The position numbers were made by a program, and so were the translations under genes. A DNA stretch of 64,000 nt from Apostichopus japonicus (lineage: Eukaryota; Echinodermata; Holothuroidea; Aspidochirotida; Stichopodidae). Below, one piece after another: positions 14,759 to 26,900 of the stretch (the stretch's first letter is position 1; every line of letters begins with the position of its first letter). The notes beneath the pieces were generated by a model. That model had not been told where the DNA came from and searched no databases. It saw nothing but the letters and a program-made list of their open reading frames with translations. Where the stretch lies: NCBI RefSeq assembly GCF_037975245.1, contig NC_092579.1:23481166-23545165 (forward strand), written 5' to 3'.

Positions 14759-14947
14759 ATGGTTCAAGCCCCTCATATGCACCATGTGGAAAATCTTCTT
14801 CGGAGATTTAAAGAGGAAAATGTTATCTTTACAAGTCCCTGTGATATACTAGCCGGAGATTTTAACAGTGATCTTCATAAATGGACAAACATCCGCCTTC
14901 TCCACATCCAGTTTCCTAGAAAAAGAAAAAAAAAACTGACAAAATAA
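14759..14947 (+). pseudogene. Possible LINE endonuclease fragment
   Basis: A 62-codon frame contains ILAGDFNSDLHKW, resembling the GDFN motif of LINE AP endonucleases, then runs into an A-rich stretch. It is on the opposite strand to the adjacent LINE, so it would be a separate fragment. The match is a short motif only. Confidence 0.35.
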
Positions 14948-14959
14948 TGTTTGACCACG

Positions 14960-16600
14960 AGCATTTTATATATTTATTTATTTTATTTATTTATTTTACA
15001 GAATTGATATAGCGCCTTATCCAATATAAAATCGCTCTTATAAGGCGTTTTAGAATAAAACATACAAGTCAAGAAAATAAACAATAAATGAATGTTAAAA
15101 TACAATTATTAAAAATAAAAAAGGTAAAAGGGATTAAATAGTAGAAAGGCAAAAACAAGTGCAAAATTCAAATTCATTGTAAAAAAGCTAAAAATGAAAT
15201 TTAAAAATATATTAAAAAAAATATACAATTCCTGAAATCAATAAAAGGCAGCTCTAAAAAGGTAAATTGTCACATCTGTATTGAATTCATTAATATTTAT
15301 TGCACACTTGTCATTATCCTGTAAATCATTCCACAATGTTACAGCTGAATGATCAAAACGCCTGGTCCCGTTATATAAGTAGATGTTCTGATAATGGGTT
15401 TAGTTAATAATGACTTGTTTTCGGACCGAAGAGATCGAGTTGGCCGATATATTTATGCACAAGATCTGTGAGGCAGACAGGGCGGCTAAACCATTGAGAA
15501 CCTTTTAAGTCTATAAAAAGGATTTTGAAACTGGACCTGTCAAAAGAACCGGAAGCTAATGCAATTCACGCAAAACAGGCGTTATGTGCTCATATCTACG
15601 TGTGCGACTGACAAGCCGTGCTGCGCAATTCTGAACGTGCTGAAGTCGGGCAGTAATTAAGCTTATGACCATAAAGTAGGGCATTACAGTAGCCCAGTTT
15701 TGATATCACAAGGGCGTGAACCAATGTCTTACAAAGCTTCATCATTAATATCCCGCCTGATTTTTCCAATATTACGTACGTGCCAATAACATGACCTTGG
15801 AATGGAGTCTATTTGGTTTTTCATCGAAACATTGCAATCAAGCTGCACAGTCCAAATTCCTGACCACGGAAACAGGACTTATGTCACTTGATCCCATTTT
15901 TATACAAATATTTAGAGAGGAATTGCGCTGACACTTTTGGTGTGAAAACGATGAGTCTGTCCGTTTTTTTCTTGATTTAGTTTCAAAAAATTTGCCTGTA
16001 TCCAATTGATGTCATCTTAAAGGCATGCCTGAAGCTTTAATGAAACATTTTCCGACAATTTTGATTATCCAAAATCCAAATACAATTTGATATCATCTTT
16101 GTAGCAATGGTAGTTGATCTTATGGCGCTTGGTGAATTCCCCTACTGGACGGGCGAAAATACAATATATTAGAGGACCCAAGACTGATCCTTGTGGAACT
16201 CCCAAATGTAACTGATTTTCACGAGAAAGTACATTGCCTTTTTCCACACATTGTACTCGGTCATTTATATAGGACCTGAACTGCCTCAATGAATTTGAAA
16301 CAATGCCAAAAGGTATGTTCAAGAGGGTTAAACAGAATCTTATTATTGATAAGATCGAAAGCTGCAGAAAGATCTAACATGATCACTGCCGTTTTCCTGA
16401 TAAAAGTTTCAACAATTTCGTTGTGTACTCTAAGCAAGGTGGACTAAGTGGAATAGAACTGGCGATATGTAGACTGCAGATTGTATACAAAGCGTTGTCT
16501 TTGAAATGTTGCTGGAGGCGTATTGCCATAACTTTTTCCACAAATTTCGAGATAAAAGGAAAAGTTTTTAGACATTTGGAGAGAGCGCCACCCTTTAACT
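14960..16600 (-). mobile_element. Decayed LINE (L2/CR1-like), RT and 3' end
   Basis: Reading the - strand from 16575: FISKFVEKVMAIRLQQH, then AVIMLDLSAAFDLINNKIL, then after frame changes LGVPQGSVLGPLIYC and YKDDIKLYL (RT motifs; the usual YADD reads YKDD), then KTLVHALVISKLGYCNALLY, QNCAARLVSRTRRYEHITPV (the conserved region after RT). The 3' end near 14960-15060 holds a GCGC-rich hairpin-like segment (GATATAGCGCC ... AAGGCG) and an (AAAT)n-type tail, as in L2/CR1 elements. Stops and frameshifts show it is dead. Confidence 0.85.
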
Positions 16601-16715
16601 CTCTATCCGGACTGCTACAAACTCCTCACCCGCGTCTAGAACTGATCGTTTTCAATAAACAAAGATTGTCCCGTAATGTACCTTCTCAAGTAAAACGAAC
16701 TGTTTTACTTAAGTG

Positions 16716-17155
16716 TCATGAAGCTTCGTGGCTTAGTTGTTGCGCTATCGTCATATAACATAATGCACATTATTTAGTTTAATTGGATAAGTTGCCATAT
16801 GTGTGGTGGTCTTGAGTTAAATATCTAACTTTGCACAATACTTAGAGGTGGTATCGTCATATATCTATTGTGGCTATAGTCTCGGGCAGGTATAAAAAGA
16901 ATATTGTACTGTGAGAAGATAGGTGGAGTACGTGCAGAAGCAGAAGTCCGAGTTTTAAAATACGTAATATATTAAAGTTTCATATGAAGCTCTGTGGCTT
17001 AATTGTTGCGCTATCGTCATATAACATAATGCACATTATTTAGTTTAATGATATAAGTATGCCAGTATAGGTGGTCTAGAGTTGAATATCTAACTTTGCA
17101 CAATAATGAGACATAAGTTCTCTAGTAGCTATAGTCTTGGGGCGTGTATAAATAG
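16716..17155 (+). repeat. Two ~265-bp-spaced copies of a 5S-flanking segment
   Basis: Copy 1 (from 16716) and copy 2 (from 16981) share blocks such as TTGTTGCGCTATCGTCATAT, ACATAATGCACATTATTTAG and ATCTAACTTTGCACAATA. Copy 2 ends just before the 5S-like gene. The first may be a remnant of a spacer whose 5S part was lost. Confidence 0.7.
17147..17154 (+). promoter_or_regulatory. TATA-like box upstream of the 5S-like locus
   Basis: TATAAATA starts 31 bp before the 5' end of the 5S-like sequence. A related upstream copy (about 265 bp earlier) has GTATAAAAAG in the corresponding place but no 5S sequence after it. Confidence 0.45.
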
Positions 17156-17177
17156 CTTAAATTTACCATCTTTAATG

Positions 17178-17314
17178 TCTACGACCCGTAGAATGCTACG
17201 ACCATATCACGTTGAATATACCGGTTCTCGTCCGATCACCGAAGTCAAGCAGCGTCGAGCCCATAGTCAGTACTTGGATGGGTGACCGCCTGGGAATACT
17301 AGGTGCCGTAGACT
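17178..17314 (+). rRNA. 5S rRNA-like gene with 17-nt insertion (pseudogene or 5S-derived element)
   Basis: The sequence begins GTCTACGACC, then has CGTAGAATGCTACGACC, which looks like an insertion duplicating the last eight bases, and then runs through ATATCACGTTGAA, the internal control region (AAGTCAAGCAGCGTCG; GGATGGGTGACCGCCTGGGA) to GCCGTAGAC and a T-run terminator (17314-17318). Without the insertion the length is 120 nt, the normal 5S length, and the ends pair. A TATAAATA at 17147-17154 stands 31 bp upstream, the place where many invertebrate 5S genes have a TATA-like box. The insertion in the terminal stem argues against a functional ribosomal copy. The 5S identity itself is clear. 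Confidence 0.8.
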
Positions 17315-17888
17315 TTTTCATTTTCCTCACGCACAACCACACCCCTTTCTTATTTCTTCAGTTCTTTCTTTATGTTTTTTTTTCAATCTGAGTTGAATTT
17401 GTAACGTTCGTAACGTTAACGTTGGCCAAGCATTCGAATAAATGTGCCAGCGGTGCACAGCTGTGACCACCTCCCCTAAAAAGTGTGGAAGAAACAATTC
17501 GTTGTGTCCTGTCATTTCAATGACTGCTATCGTCATATAGCATATGGCTATGTGAAAGTATTTCCTAGTGACTGTTATTTTCATAATTATTTAAATTAAA
17601 ATTATATTACGATAATGTAAGGTGGCGTTCTAGTTTTTACAATGTTGCTGTTTCATGAGTAGGCCTATACCAGCTACATCAAAGTAGTCAGGGGCACATT
17701 GCTGTACCTGAATACATATAAAGCGGAACTGGAGATTAAGATCCTTGCCCTTGAACTTTCCGCACCTAATCCAAACTGTTGCAGTACTTTTTATTCCCTA
17801 TCAATTAGGTCACCTCAGCTTTCTTTTTTAACTTATAACTTCTATGTCACGAGTGAGTAAGTGTGATGAACACTGAGTGCCTGAACTA

Positions 17889-17896
17889 TGACGTCA
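17889..17896. promoter_or_regulatory. Candidate CRE/ATF palindrome upstream of SLC35A1 start
   Basis: A perfect TGACGTCA lies 56 bp before the proposed start codon at 17952. No TATA box stands at a fitting distance. The same octamer also occurs at 1003-1010 and near 19062, so chance is possible. The transcription start is not visible from sequence alone. Confidence 0.3.
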
Positions 17897-17951
17897 TATC
17901 GAAGCAACTCCTGCACGACCTTTCTGTCCCACATACATCATATCAAACAAC

Positions 17952-17964
17952 ATGGCATCGGGAG
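17952..17964 (+). CDS. SLC35A1: SLC35A1-like exon 1 (start codon, 13 coding nt)
   Basis: ATGGCATCGGGAG is followed directly by a strong donor GTGAGT. It gives Met-Ala-Ser-Gly plus one base, and joins exon 2 (AT GGA GTC) to give MASGDGVSSGFK in frame. Short 5' coding exons followed by a very long intron are common in animal genes. The exon is too short to be proven by homology; phase fit, donor quality and the lack of a start codon in frame just upstream in exon 2 are the support. Confidence 0.7.
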
Positions 17965-20900
17965 GTGAGTAGCTACTCAGTTTTGTAACGGCAAATTTCT
18001 TCATTCTTTTCGGAAATCTTACAATTTTCTTTACATTTTATTAAATTCTTAATAGAAGGCATATTTCTAAGCGGTATGAAAATATTGACCGTTAGTTCTC
18101 GGCTAGTAGGAACGGATTCATACTTTGCCCAAGTTCAATGAGATTTGGCTAGGGTACCACCGGGCGTTCTTATATGACTCATTACGGGCATTAGTTCCAC
18201 GAAAAACAAACCTTTTAACTGCTTAGCCTGACGTGTGGGGACTGATAGCGCAAATAACTTGTTACACAATACAACGAATGTTTCTCGATCAAAATATCAG
18301 CGAATCGGTACTAAATATACTTATTTTTGCCACAAATGAAAACAAACCCAACACTGTGGTTATTGCATTTTAAGAAATTTCAACCAAAATACAGCCAGAA
18401 AAAAACGAAAATACAACTCATTTAAATTTAAAGCTTGGACTTAATATTAATTGTTAGAACATGAAAACTGTAACAGCTTGATAACTGGTCAGGTAATAAT
18501 TTACCCAGTATTGCATTGCAAATTGTTATGTTAATTGGTCAGATTGCTATACAGGTCCAAAGAGGTGTAACAGTTTTGAACACAGGAACCATATTCACAA
18601 CTCTCAAAACTGCTACACAAACTTTGAACACTAAGTTATTTCCTACTGGTAGTGGTGGTTTAAAGTGTAAGGCAGCGCACAAAATTTCCATCACCACTTG
18701 TAAACCATGAAACTCCTCATATCTTTCTTGTAATTTAATAAACTTAAATGAATTGTACTAAATTCTCACACAGTCATGTACCATGACCAAGAAACCAGTG
18801 TACATAGCCAAACAAGAATCTCCCTTGTCTCTTAATAATTAATGCTAAGTACTGTACTTATTTCTACATGTATTGTGTTAACTGCAGGGATAAATTGTTT
18901 AAGGATATATACTGAGTCAAGATAAATGCAAGTGTTACAGGTATGTTGTGTGCTTGTTTGCTGACGGTTGAATAACCACAAGGAAAATTTGTGATAGTCG
19001 ACTCTTTCTTTAGAAGTCTATTAATCGCATAGCTTTTCTCGCTATTACTCGGTTACAGTTATGACGTCATCACTGTCAATTTTACATTGCAGAAGTACAG
19101 TCAAAACAAATTGTTCTCCATGGTGCACTGTCTTTAGTTGTGTCTTAACGTGTGGTGTATAAATCATGTTAAAGGATCTACCAAACAAAAACTGTGAACA
19201 ACTTTCAATCTATAACATTTCTTTCATAGTAAATGCAAAACTTGCAAACAAATGGTTAGATGTAACACCTTGTAACAGTGTGATTGATAAGTATGCAAGA
19301 GGCTTCTGAAGGCTCTAGCCTAGCGTGATAGCTGGCACATATTTTTCACATTGAAATTAGTAAACTACACCGCATTTGACACACTCAATCAGACATCCGA
19401 TAAATGTAAACATGATTGAAGAAATGACAAATATGTTGGCAATCATAACAGATTAATAACTAAAGCTTATAGTCAATGATCAAAAATTGCTAGGACTGAA
19501 TGTTGCACTGAAGAACTACTAGGAGCATATTACTGACAAGCAAACACATGAATCTAACTGGAGCAGGTGCTTGCCGATATTTTTAACAAAGCACAATGCT
19601 AGTGTACCATTGTGAGAACCTGCAGTACTTTTGCTGACAAACTGCTTGAGTGCTGTTTTTGATAGGTTAGGCTAGTTTTCAAAAGCAGTTTATGTGTAGT
19701 GCTAGAATGAAGTCAAGTTATCGCAACTTAGGTTTTGAGCGCAATTAATCAAACTTTCTAAGTGTAATCGCGACTACTGGTACCAATTGGGATTGGAACT
19801 GTACTTTGGATGTTCAGACACATTCGCAGTGGATATTTTATAGTATAAATAGCAGGCCTCGACAACTTCTTTTAAAAGTACTCGCAATTTGTCGACCGTG
19901 ACCAAAAAGCTACTATCCAAAATGCAAAAATTCACTCACCACTATTATCATCACGTTTATGTCTCCATACTCGTAGTATAGTAAAAAGCTAGGACAGCCT
20001 TACTTTTTGTAAATTAAGGTTAAGCAGATACATGGCACTATGTAATGCACATTGAAAATTATATTTCTGTGTAGTATGAAATTTAACTTTTTCCACATTA
20101 AAGAAACTAAAGACCAATGTAAACTATGTCGCAGAATCATTAAATATGCAAGTATATAGGTCTATTTTGTCTCAAACAATTCCAACGAACATCGACAAAA
20201 ATACCTACAAAGGGAGCTTGGCTTCTGTAACAGTAGGGCTCCTGTAGTATTAGGCATATATGTACTAGCTAGGTTAACGCAAGTAAAGCCTATGCAGTAC
20301 CTCACTGCACCTTTTGAGCCACTACTCGATTAGCGACTTCGTACATTTCTCAATTATTTAATCTTGTCTTTTGAATTGCAAAATGGCGTACGAAACATAT
20401 AACTGCTACTCCAACACACTAACTAAGTCAAGGCGATCTTTTCCACAATGAAAATCTAAGGTTGACAAAGCATCATCATCTTCCACTTGCAACCTGTGTC
20501 AAGTGAAAATTTGAAAACTCTTTACCAAAAATCATGTCGTCAAACTTGTCTCAAATCTAAATACGAACTATGACCAATGGCATGCAGAAAATGCCTCAAG
20601 AAATACTTCAGGAGGTGTTTAGCCACCTTAAGTGTATTGGCATTCTAAACGTGTTTGTGTTGATGAAACCTAATAGTGTCCTACCGTTACTAGTGTATGG
20701 CACAGGGTTGGCTGATTAAAATCACAGTGATTTTTATAACAAATCACTGATTTAAATCACTTTTTTTTTCATGTTTTAACTTTTTATTCATTGTTTTGTT
20801 GTTGATTTTACTGCCGTAAGCAGCTACTATGAGTCTGCTTCTGTAGTTTGATATTTATACAGCATATAAGTACATGTAACTTGTAACATTAATCAGTGTG

Positions 20901-23900
20901 CAGAATCAGTTAGTCATCTTATACTTGTAAATTAAAGGTTCTAAGGGTGTTTCCAACAAAAGTAATAATATAAAACCAAAACTTAAAATGTGATTGTCTT
21001 AAATGTTTAAAATACTGTAAGACCCAGAAGTAAGTGTGGTCGATCTACCCCAGAGAATAAAGCATACAAGACAAGTTTAAAACCATTGCCAACGTTACCA
21101 CTGAAACATAAACACTGAAATGCTAACTTGAAGGTGTATTGTACAGTCAATATACTTTAAAGTTACGGGTCCTTCTTCATGTTCAAGGCTTTTAAATAAG
21201 AACACAAGCTGAGCAGCTTGATGAGTTCCAAGGTGGTTTCTCAGCTTAGAGTGGACCAGACCATATGGTGGCTCAATTTTCTGTGGAATAGCCTGTACCT
21301 ATATGTACACTGTATGAGATACATTCAGGTGGCAGGTGTGCACATGTTTATCAGTGAGGTCAATATATTTTTTGTATGGAGAGCAAGAATCAATTTAAGG
21401 AAATTAGGAAGTCAAGCAGACATCCTATTGTTATGTAAATATTTGATTCTGTTTTGTAACAAGATAGTGAAAATAGTACTAAACAAGAATAATACACTTG
21501 TTGTATACTCTAGAACATCTAGTGGGTTGACTACATTGCATAATGTATCCTGTAGGCTCAAACCATTCATGGTAGTAATTGAGAGACTCATAACTGCCTC
21601 AAAAATCAAGTTACCTTGACATTTACATTCTTCACATGTGTATTAAAGAAAATGGATATAAAAAAAAATCCAATTTAAATGAAAAAAAAATCAAATTCAT
21701 AACTGCCTCAAAAATCAAGTTACCTTGACATTTACATTCTTCACATGTGTATTAAAGAAAATGGATATAAAAAAAAAATCCAATTTAAATGAAAAAATGA
21801 AAAAAAAAAATCAAATTTTGGTGTGGCACAGTGAAGCCTAACTAACTCAGCAGTTCCACGCTTGGTCGGCGATGACGTTTTTTCTCTGAGCCAGCCGAAC
21901 ACATCTTGTCAACTTGTCAAAACGACTGCTTTTGATCAGAGTCATTCAGTTGCGAATTATGATAGTCAGTCTTGGCTTCTTCGACCATCGCAGAGTACCC
22001 CTTACACTGATTTCTATAGATTCGTCTAGATGCACTTCGAGTCTGGACTTACAAAACTGGTACTCACATCAACAACGCCACGTTTCCCAGCAAGGATGGC
22101 TTGGTTATACCAGGGTAGTAAATATCCTTTCAACATATATTCAACCCTTCAGTAGTGGGATCATCTAATAAGCTGTCTCCAATGCTCCTTTAATATCACA
22201 GCATTCTGGAACTTTGCTCTGTTAGTGAGCAATCAAATTTGACCGTTGCATTGTGACACAAGTGTGCTTTTGCCAGTAGAGGAAATGCTTGATCAATAGA
22301 AAGCTTTGTATACTACAGTGTGTGTGGCACTGCAGTATCTTGTACAGTATTCTGACCGATGGGCACTCTGGTGAAGTCTCATTATACACTGTATCTTGAT
22401 GCATCATTAAAGGCATTGAAGACTCGCCCCAAACCGCGTGCCCCACTACGAAAAAGTTAACTTTCCGTTGCTTGCAAGTTTTCTCCTTTTCAAGTTTTCT
22501 TCTTGTCGCTACAAAATGCAGACAGTAATGAAATGTGATACCTTGTTATCTTTTATCTGGACCTGAGATGTCCATCGCTGCTATGTACACTGTGTTGTGG
22601 GTTTCTTTGTGCGCGAGTCTTCACAACCTTTATGGTCATTGAAGGTTTGACATATTGCCTTTAAATCTGGGGAGGTTAATTATACTGTACTGTATGCTGA
22701 AATATAATGGACTTGTATTTGGTCTCGATTCGAGCTCATCTAATCATTGCTTTTGGTACATATTTCTTCACATGAACGTTGAAAGGGAACTAGTTTAAAT
22801 CATGCCTTAATATTGAGTTGAATAACTGTACTCTAGCGACGCCTTCGTCTGAGCCGTGCATTGTCGTTCATAAACCCCCAAAGCATTAAGGGAATGTACT
22901 CCATTGGCAGACAACATGGCACTTGCAAGGAAGACAAATTTGTACATGCAACATTGGTATGTGAGTACCCAATCTTAGTAATATCTTGTTCCTTATTGTA
23001 CCTAAAATATCACTGTTTGGCAATATTGCCTATTTAGAGCCATATCTTCATTGTTCCTCCTAACACTGTATCTCACCCTATGATCTTTGGAGGGGGGCAG
23101 GGTGTGGGGTGGGGTCCTTGAAATGTAGAGAATTGAAATATTTGTTTAGCTACAGTATCAGTGTACATTCACAGGGGCAGTATCTCCAGTTATTGTGTGC
23201 TATTGTGTGTTATTTTTTTTCCATTTTTTCCCCTCTCTTTTGTGTAGAGAACACCAGATTACAATGAAAGATAAAATAACAGTTATTGTTCCACAACCAT
23301 AAACCCTGTAAATCTGTTCAATGTTCAAGTAAATGTTACATTTTGAATAGTTTGCTGTTTGTTATATATACTGTAGTTCCATGGCCTATTGTTGTCTCTA
23401 CTGTATGTCTGTGGTCTTTTAGCTGTGAAGATATTCATCTATGACAACGTATGTAAACCTATAGGGCAGACTTGTAGTACAAATACAAATAGAAATTCCC
23501 CTTGATGTGAGTACGAGTACATAAGGATTGCATACCAGAGCTTAACTCAAATGGTTGCTATTTCGAGCTATTTTCTCTTAATATCTAGAAAACCAAGTTG
23601 TTTTCTAAACATTCTGCTTACGACCAGTAATTTGCAGCTTTCCGTTGCCTATTATTCATCTGGTGATCTACACATAGCGTTAGTATCAGGCAGTGAAATA
23701 CACATTGTACCATAAATTTATCAGTTCTGGGAAGAAGAATGTAATGATCTCTTCCTACAATTTTTATGATCCGGCAAACGACCATTGGGTTTTTTATGTC
23801 CCTATAATGCTGGTGGGGAGTTTTGTTAACAGTGTATCATTAATCTCTTCTGGTGGATATCAATGTCGATATACTGTAGATGCCAGTTATGGCAATTTAA

Positions 23901-26900
23901 ATGTTAGTCATGGGCTAAAATAAATAGACTGTTCAAGTCAATAAAAACCTTTTTTGATCAGTCGTGACGGTAAATTTTTTGTAACTTTGTAAATTTATGC
24001 TGTTTAAGTCTGCACTTGTTCTGCGACAGCTGTGCTTGTTTTTGAGCTGCCGGAATTGCTTACCGGGAACTGTTTTACGAATTGCATGGCATGATGTTGA
24101 AGGTGTGTGTTCTGCGTTGACTGTTGAACCACTTTTCATGCACAGTACATTATATAGCTGGTTGCTTGTATGCAGCGTTAAGAATTCAAAACGGTTGGTG
24201 GGAAACCACTTTCTTGCACTGTTGCGCTAATTTCGTAACAGATGTTTTAGAGTTGTAAGAATTATCTAGCCTAATAAGTCTGGCCTAGTCTACCTGTGTA
24301 TGCTACTGAATGGATGTAGCATGAATGGTAAACCTAGCCAATACTTAAGTTGCTTGTACGTGGAAACTGGAAATAAAATGACAAGAATCAATGGTGAAGA
24401 TGTTGTGTGAGATTAAAGGTTTAAATTCCAGAGTGGGTGTATTTGGAGTACATCATACCATTGTTGGAAATACGTTATTCTTATCGATGATAAAAATATG
24501 ATCAAGAGTTTCTTGGATCCTACCAGAACCGGATTCAAGAGGAAATTAAATGAAAGAAAATCAAAGAAATAGTACCTTCCTTTAGCACAACTTGTGGATG
24601 TATTATCAGAGAAATAAAAAGAAGGAAATTTAAATTTATATTCATCGTTTACATTCCTTCTTAACCAGGTTCATACTTGTTGGAAAAATGATACTCAATG
24701 ACCACAACTTAAAGTTAATTACCAACATCTTCGTAAGAGATAATTCTGGGCAGATATATCAAAGAAAATATGTTCCAGTCGTAATGTTTCTGTATATCGG
24801 GACGAAACCGGAAAAGTAACATGAATGTTCTGATTAAGGTTAAAGAAAAAAATGTGAACAGCTGTTTCGCACAATTGTTTGATGAATCCCACAGATATGA
24901 TTTTGTGGTGTTTGTGATCCTCGTTACTAAAGGAATGTGGACTTGGGCAAGTCTAGTGGCCATCTCCATGGCGATAAAACGGTCGGTTTGGCTGGAAATA
25001 AAGATTTAGATCACCTGACATGTAGAAACAGATGGTAGTAATGGTAGCTTACACAACAGATTTTGTTTGTCAAGACGTAATAATGGCATGAATAATATGT
25101 TTCATTTGTTCCTGTCAATAATTTCTCCAAATATGATGTTTGTTCAATGCATACATATTGAAGCTAACATCGGATATAGATACTTTTACACAGAGAATAT
25201 AGATGTTACCACTGGGTAATGTTGACATTTGCCATTAGTTTAAAAGCATGCTAGTTGCTAGATTTGCCAATTTCATACAATTTTACCAAACCCTGTTAGT
25301 GTACAAGTGTTTACCGAAACGTAGTATGCAGTTGAACATAGCCACAAAAAATGTACAGTATGCTTTATTAATAAGTATTGGAGGATTTTATTGGTTTGGA
25401 ACAATGTTGTTGCCTTGACAACTTTTCATATTTTAATTAATGACATGGAAACAGTTTTTCAAAATATTGGAACTTTTCTTCAATATATGAAATGTTTTGT
25501 AATACAAGTTGCACCAGGCATAGGCAAAATTTGCGATGAATTTCAGTGCTGTAAGGTACAGTATATATATTATTATGATTATTATTATTATGTAAATATA
25601 TCAGACTTTGCTGTGAAGGAGTGCTTGTGTGGCAGTTCTAAACACAACTGATTTGTGCAAATATCAAACAAACAAAATGCAAAAATTATTATATTAAAGC
25701 AAACAATACTGCGGCAAGACTCATCTCTATTGTTGCTCACATCTGCGACAAGCTACAAATGATGGATTTGATTTATTATAACTGGATTATTTATACAGCT
25801 GGTTGTGATCTAAAAAGATGACTTTAGGAAGAATGATCTTTAAGGAAAACATCCACTTATTCTGAGCATTCAATGGTTGATTTATTTATTTATTTTTTTT
25901 GTATTAAAAAGGCAAATTTGTTGTCGGACTAATTAAAGGGAATACCATACAGTACTGAAAATGACAGCATACTGTGTTACTCGAGTCTTCACAAATCACA
26001 TAAGAAATGTACTTGAAGGCACTCCATTCAAAGGCACTCCATTCAACTTAAAGGCACTCCATTCAAAGGCTTGCAGATTACAAAATTATGTTATGTTATA
26101 TTTGTGGGACACACAATTTTCTCTCTTATTTTGACAAACATGTCAACTAGTCTGGATTTTGCATCTTTTATACAGAAAGTAAGGATACATAGGGAATTAC
26201 ATTTCTTATTTATTGGGTCTGCTTCTTTGCGTGCATCTGCATTTCTGGAAATCAATTCCTGTTTAGATAACGAAACATCTGTAGAAGTGAAGTATTCTAG
26301 CTTCTTATATCTTCAGACATGAAACTCCTACTTCCACATGTATAACAACTACATAAATTTAAGAAAAAATCACCGAAAGAGGATAAAATATGAATCAAAC
26401 GCAATCGATGAGACGATGACCATGTATCATATCACATCTCTGTATTAGGAAGTAAAATATTTAATCGTTAAATATTTAATCGTTCTGTGTTTTTTACAAC
26501 TTTATTAGGATTTAATACATGAGCGAAAGTTATGTGAAGCTGTTGCAACTGATCATTGAGGATTGAATGGAATTGTGTCATATTTAATAATACAGTATAT
26601 ATATAAAAATATTCATTTTTGATCTCTTGAGTACTGAAAAGTGATTTCCAAGGTTTCATGTTGAGTTTAAATGAATGATGACCTAGTCTGAGCAGCAGCT
26701 TAATGGTTGAAGCTACATTGATCTCTGTATGGTAGATACATCCACAGCATGGCTATCCAGTTGTGTACAAATATGATTTATGACTTGTGTGCAGCGTCTT
26801 AAACCAAATGCAAAATGGAGGTTAAAGTGAACCGTGAGATTCTTGCTAATTTGATACTGCGTGTCCCGAATCATATTTTCACAGACAGATGAAGATTGTA

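Noticed and set aside
21218-21619. 133-codon plus-strand open frame
   Set aside because: No family motif, lies in a repeat-like region with a tandem duplication, and the composition is that of AT-rich noncoding sequence.
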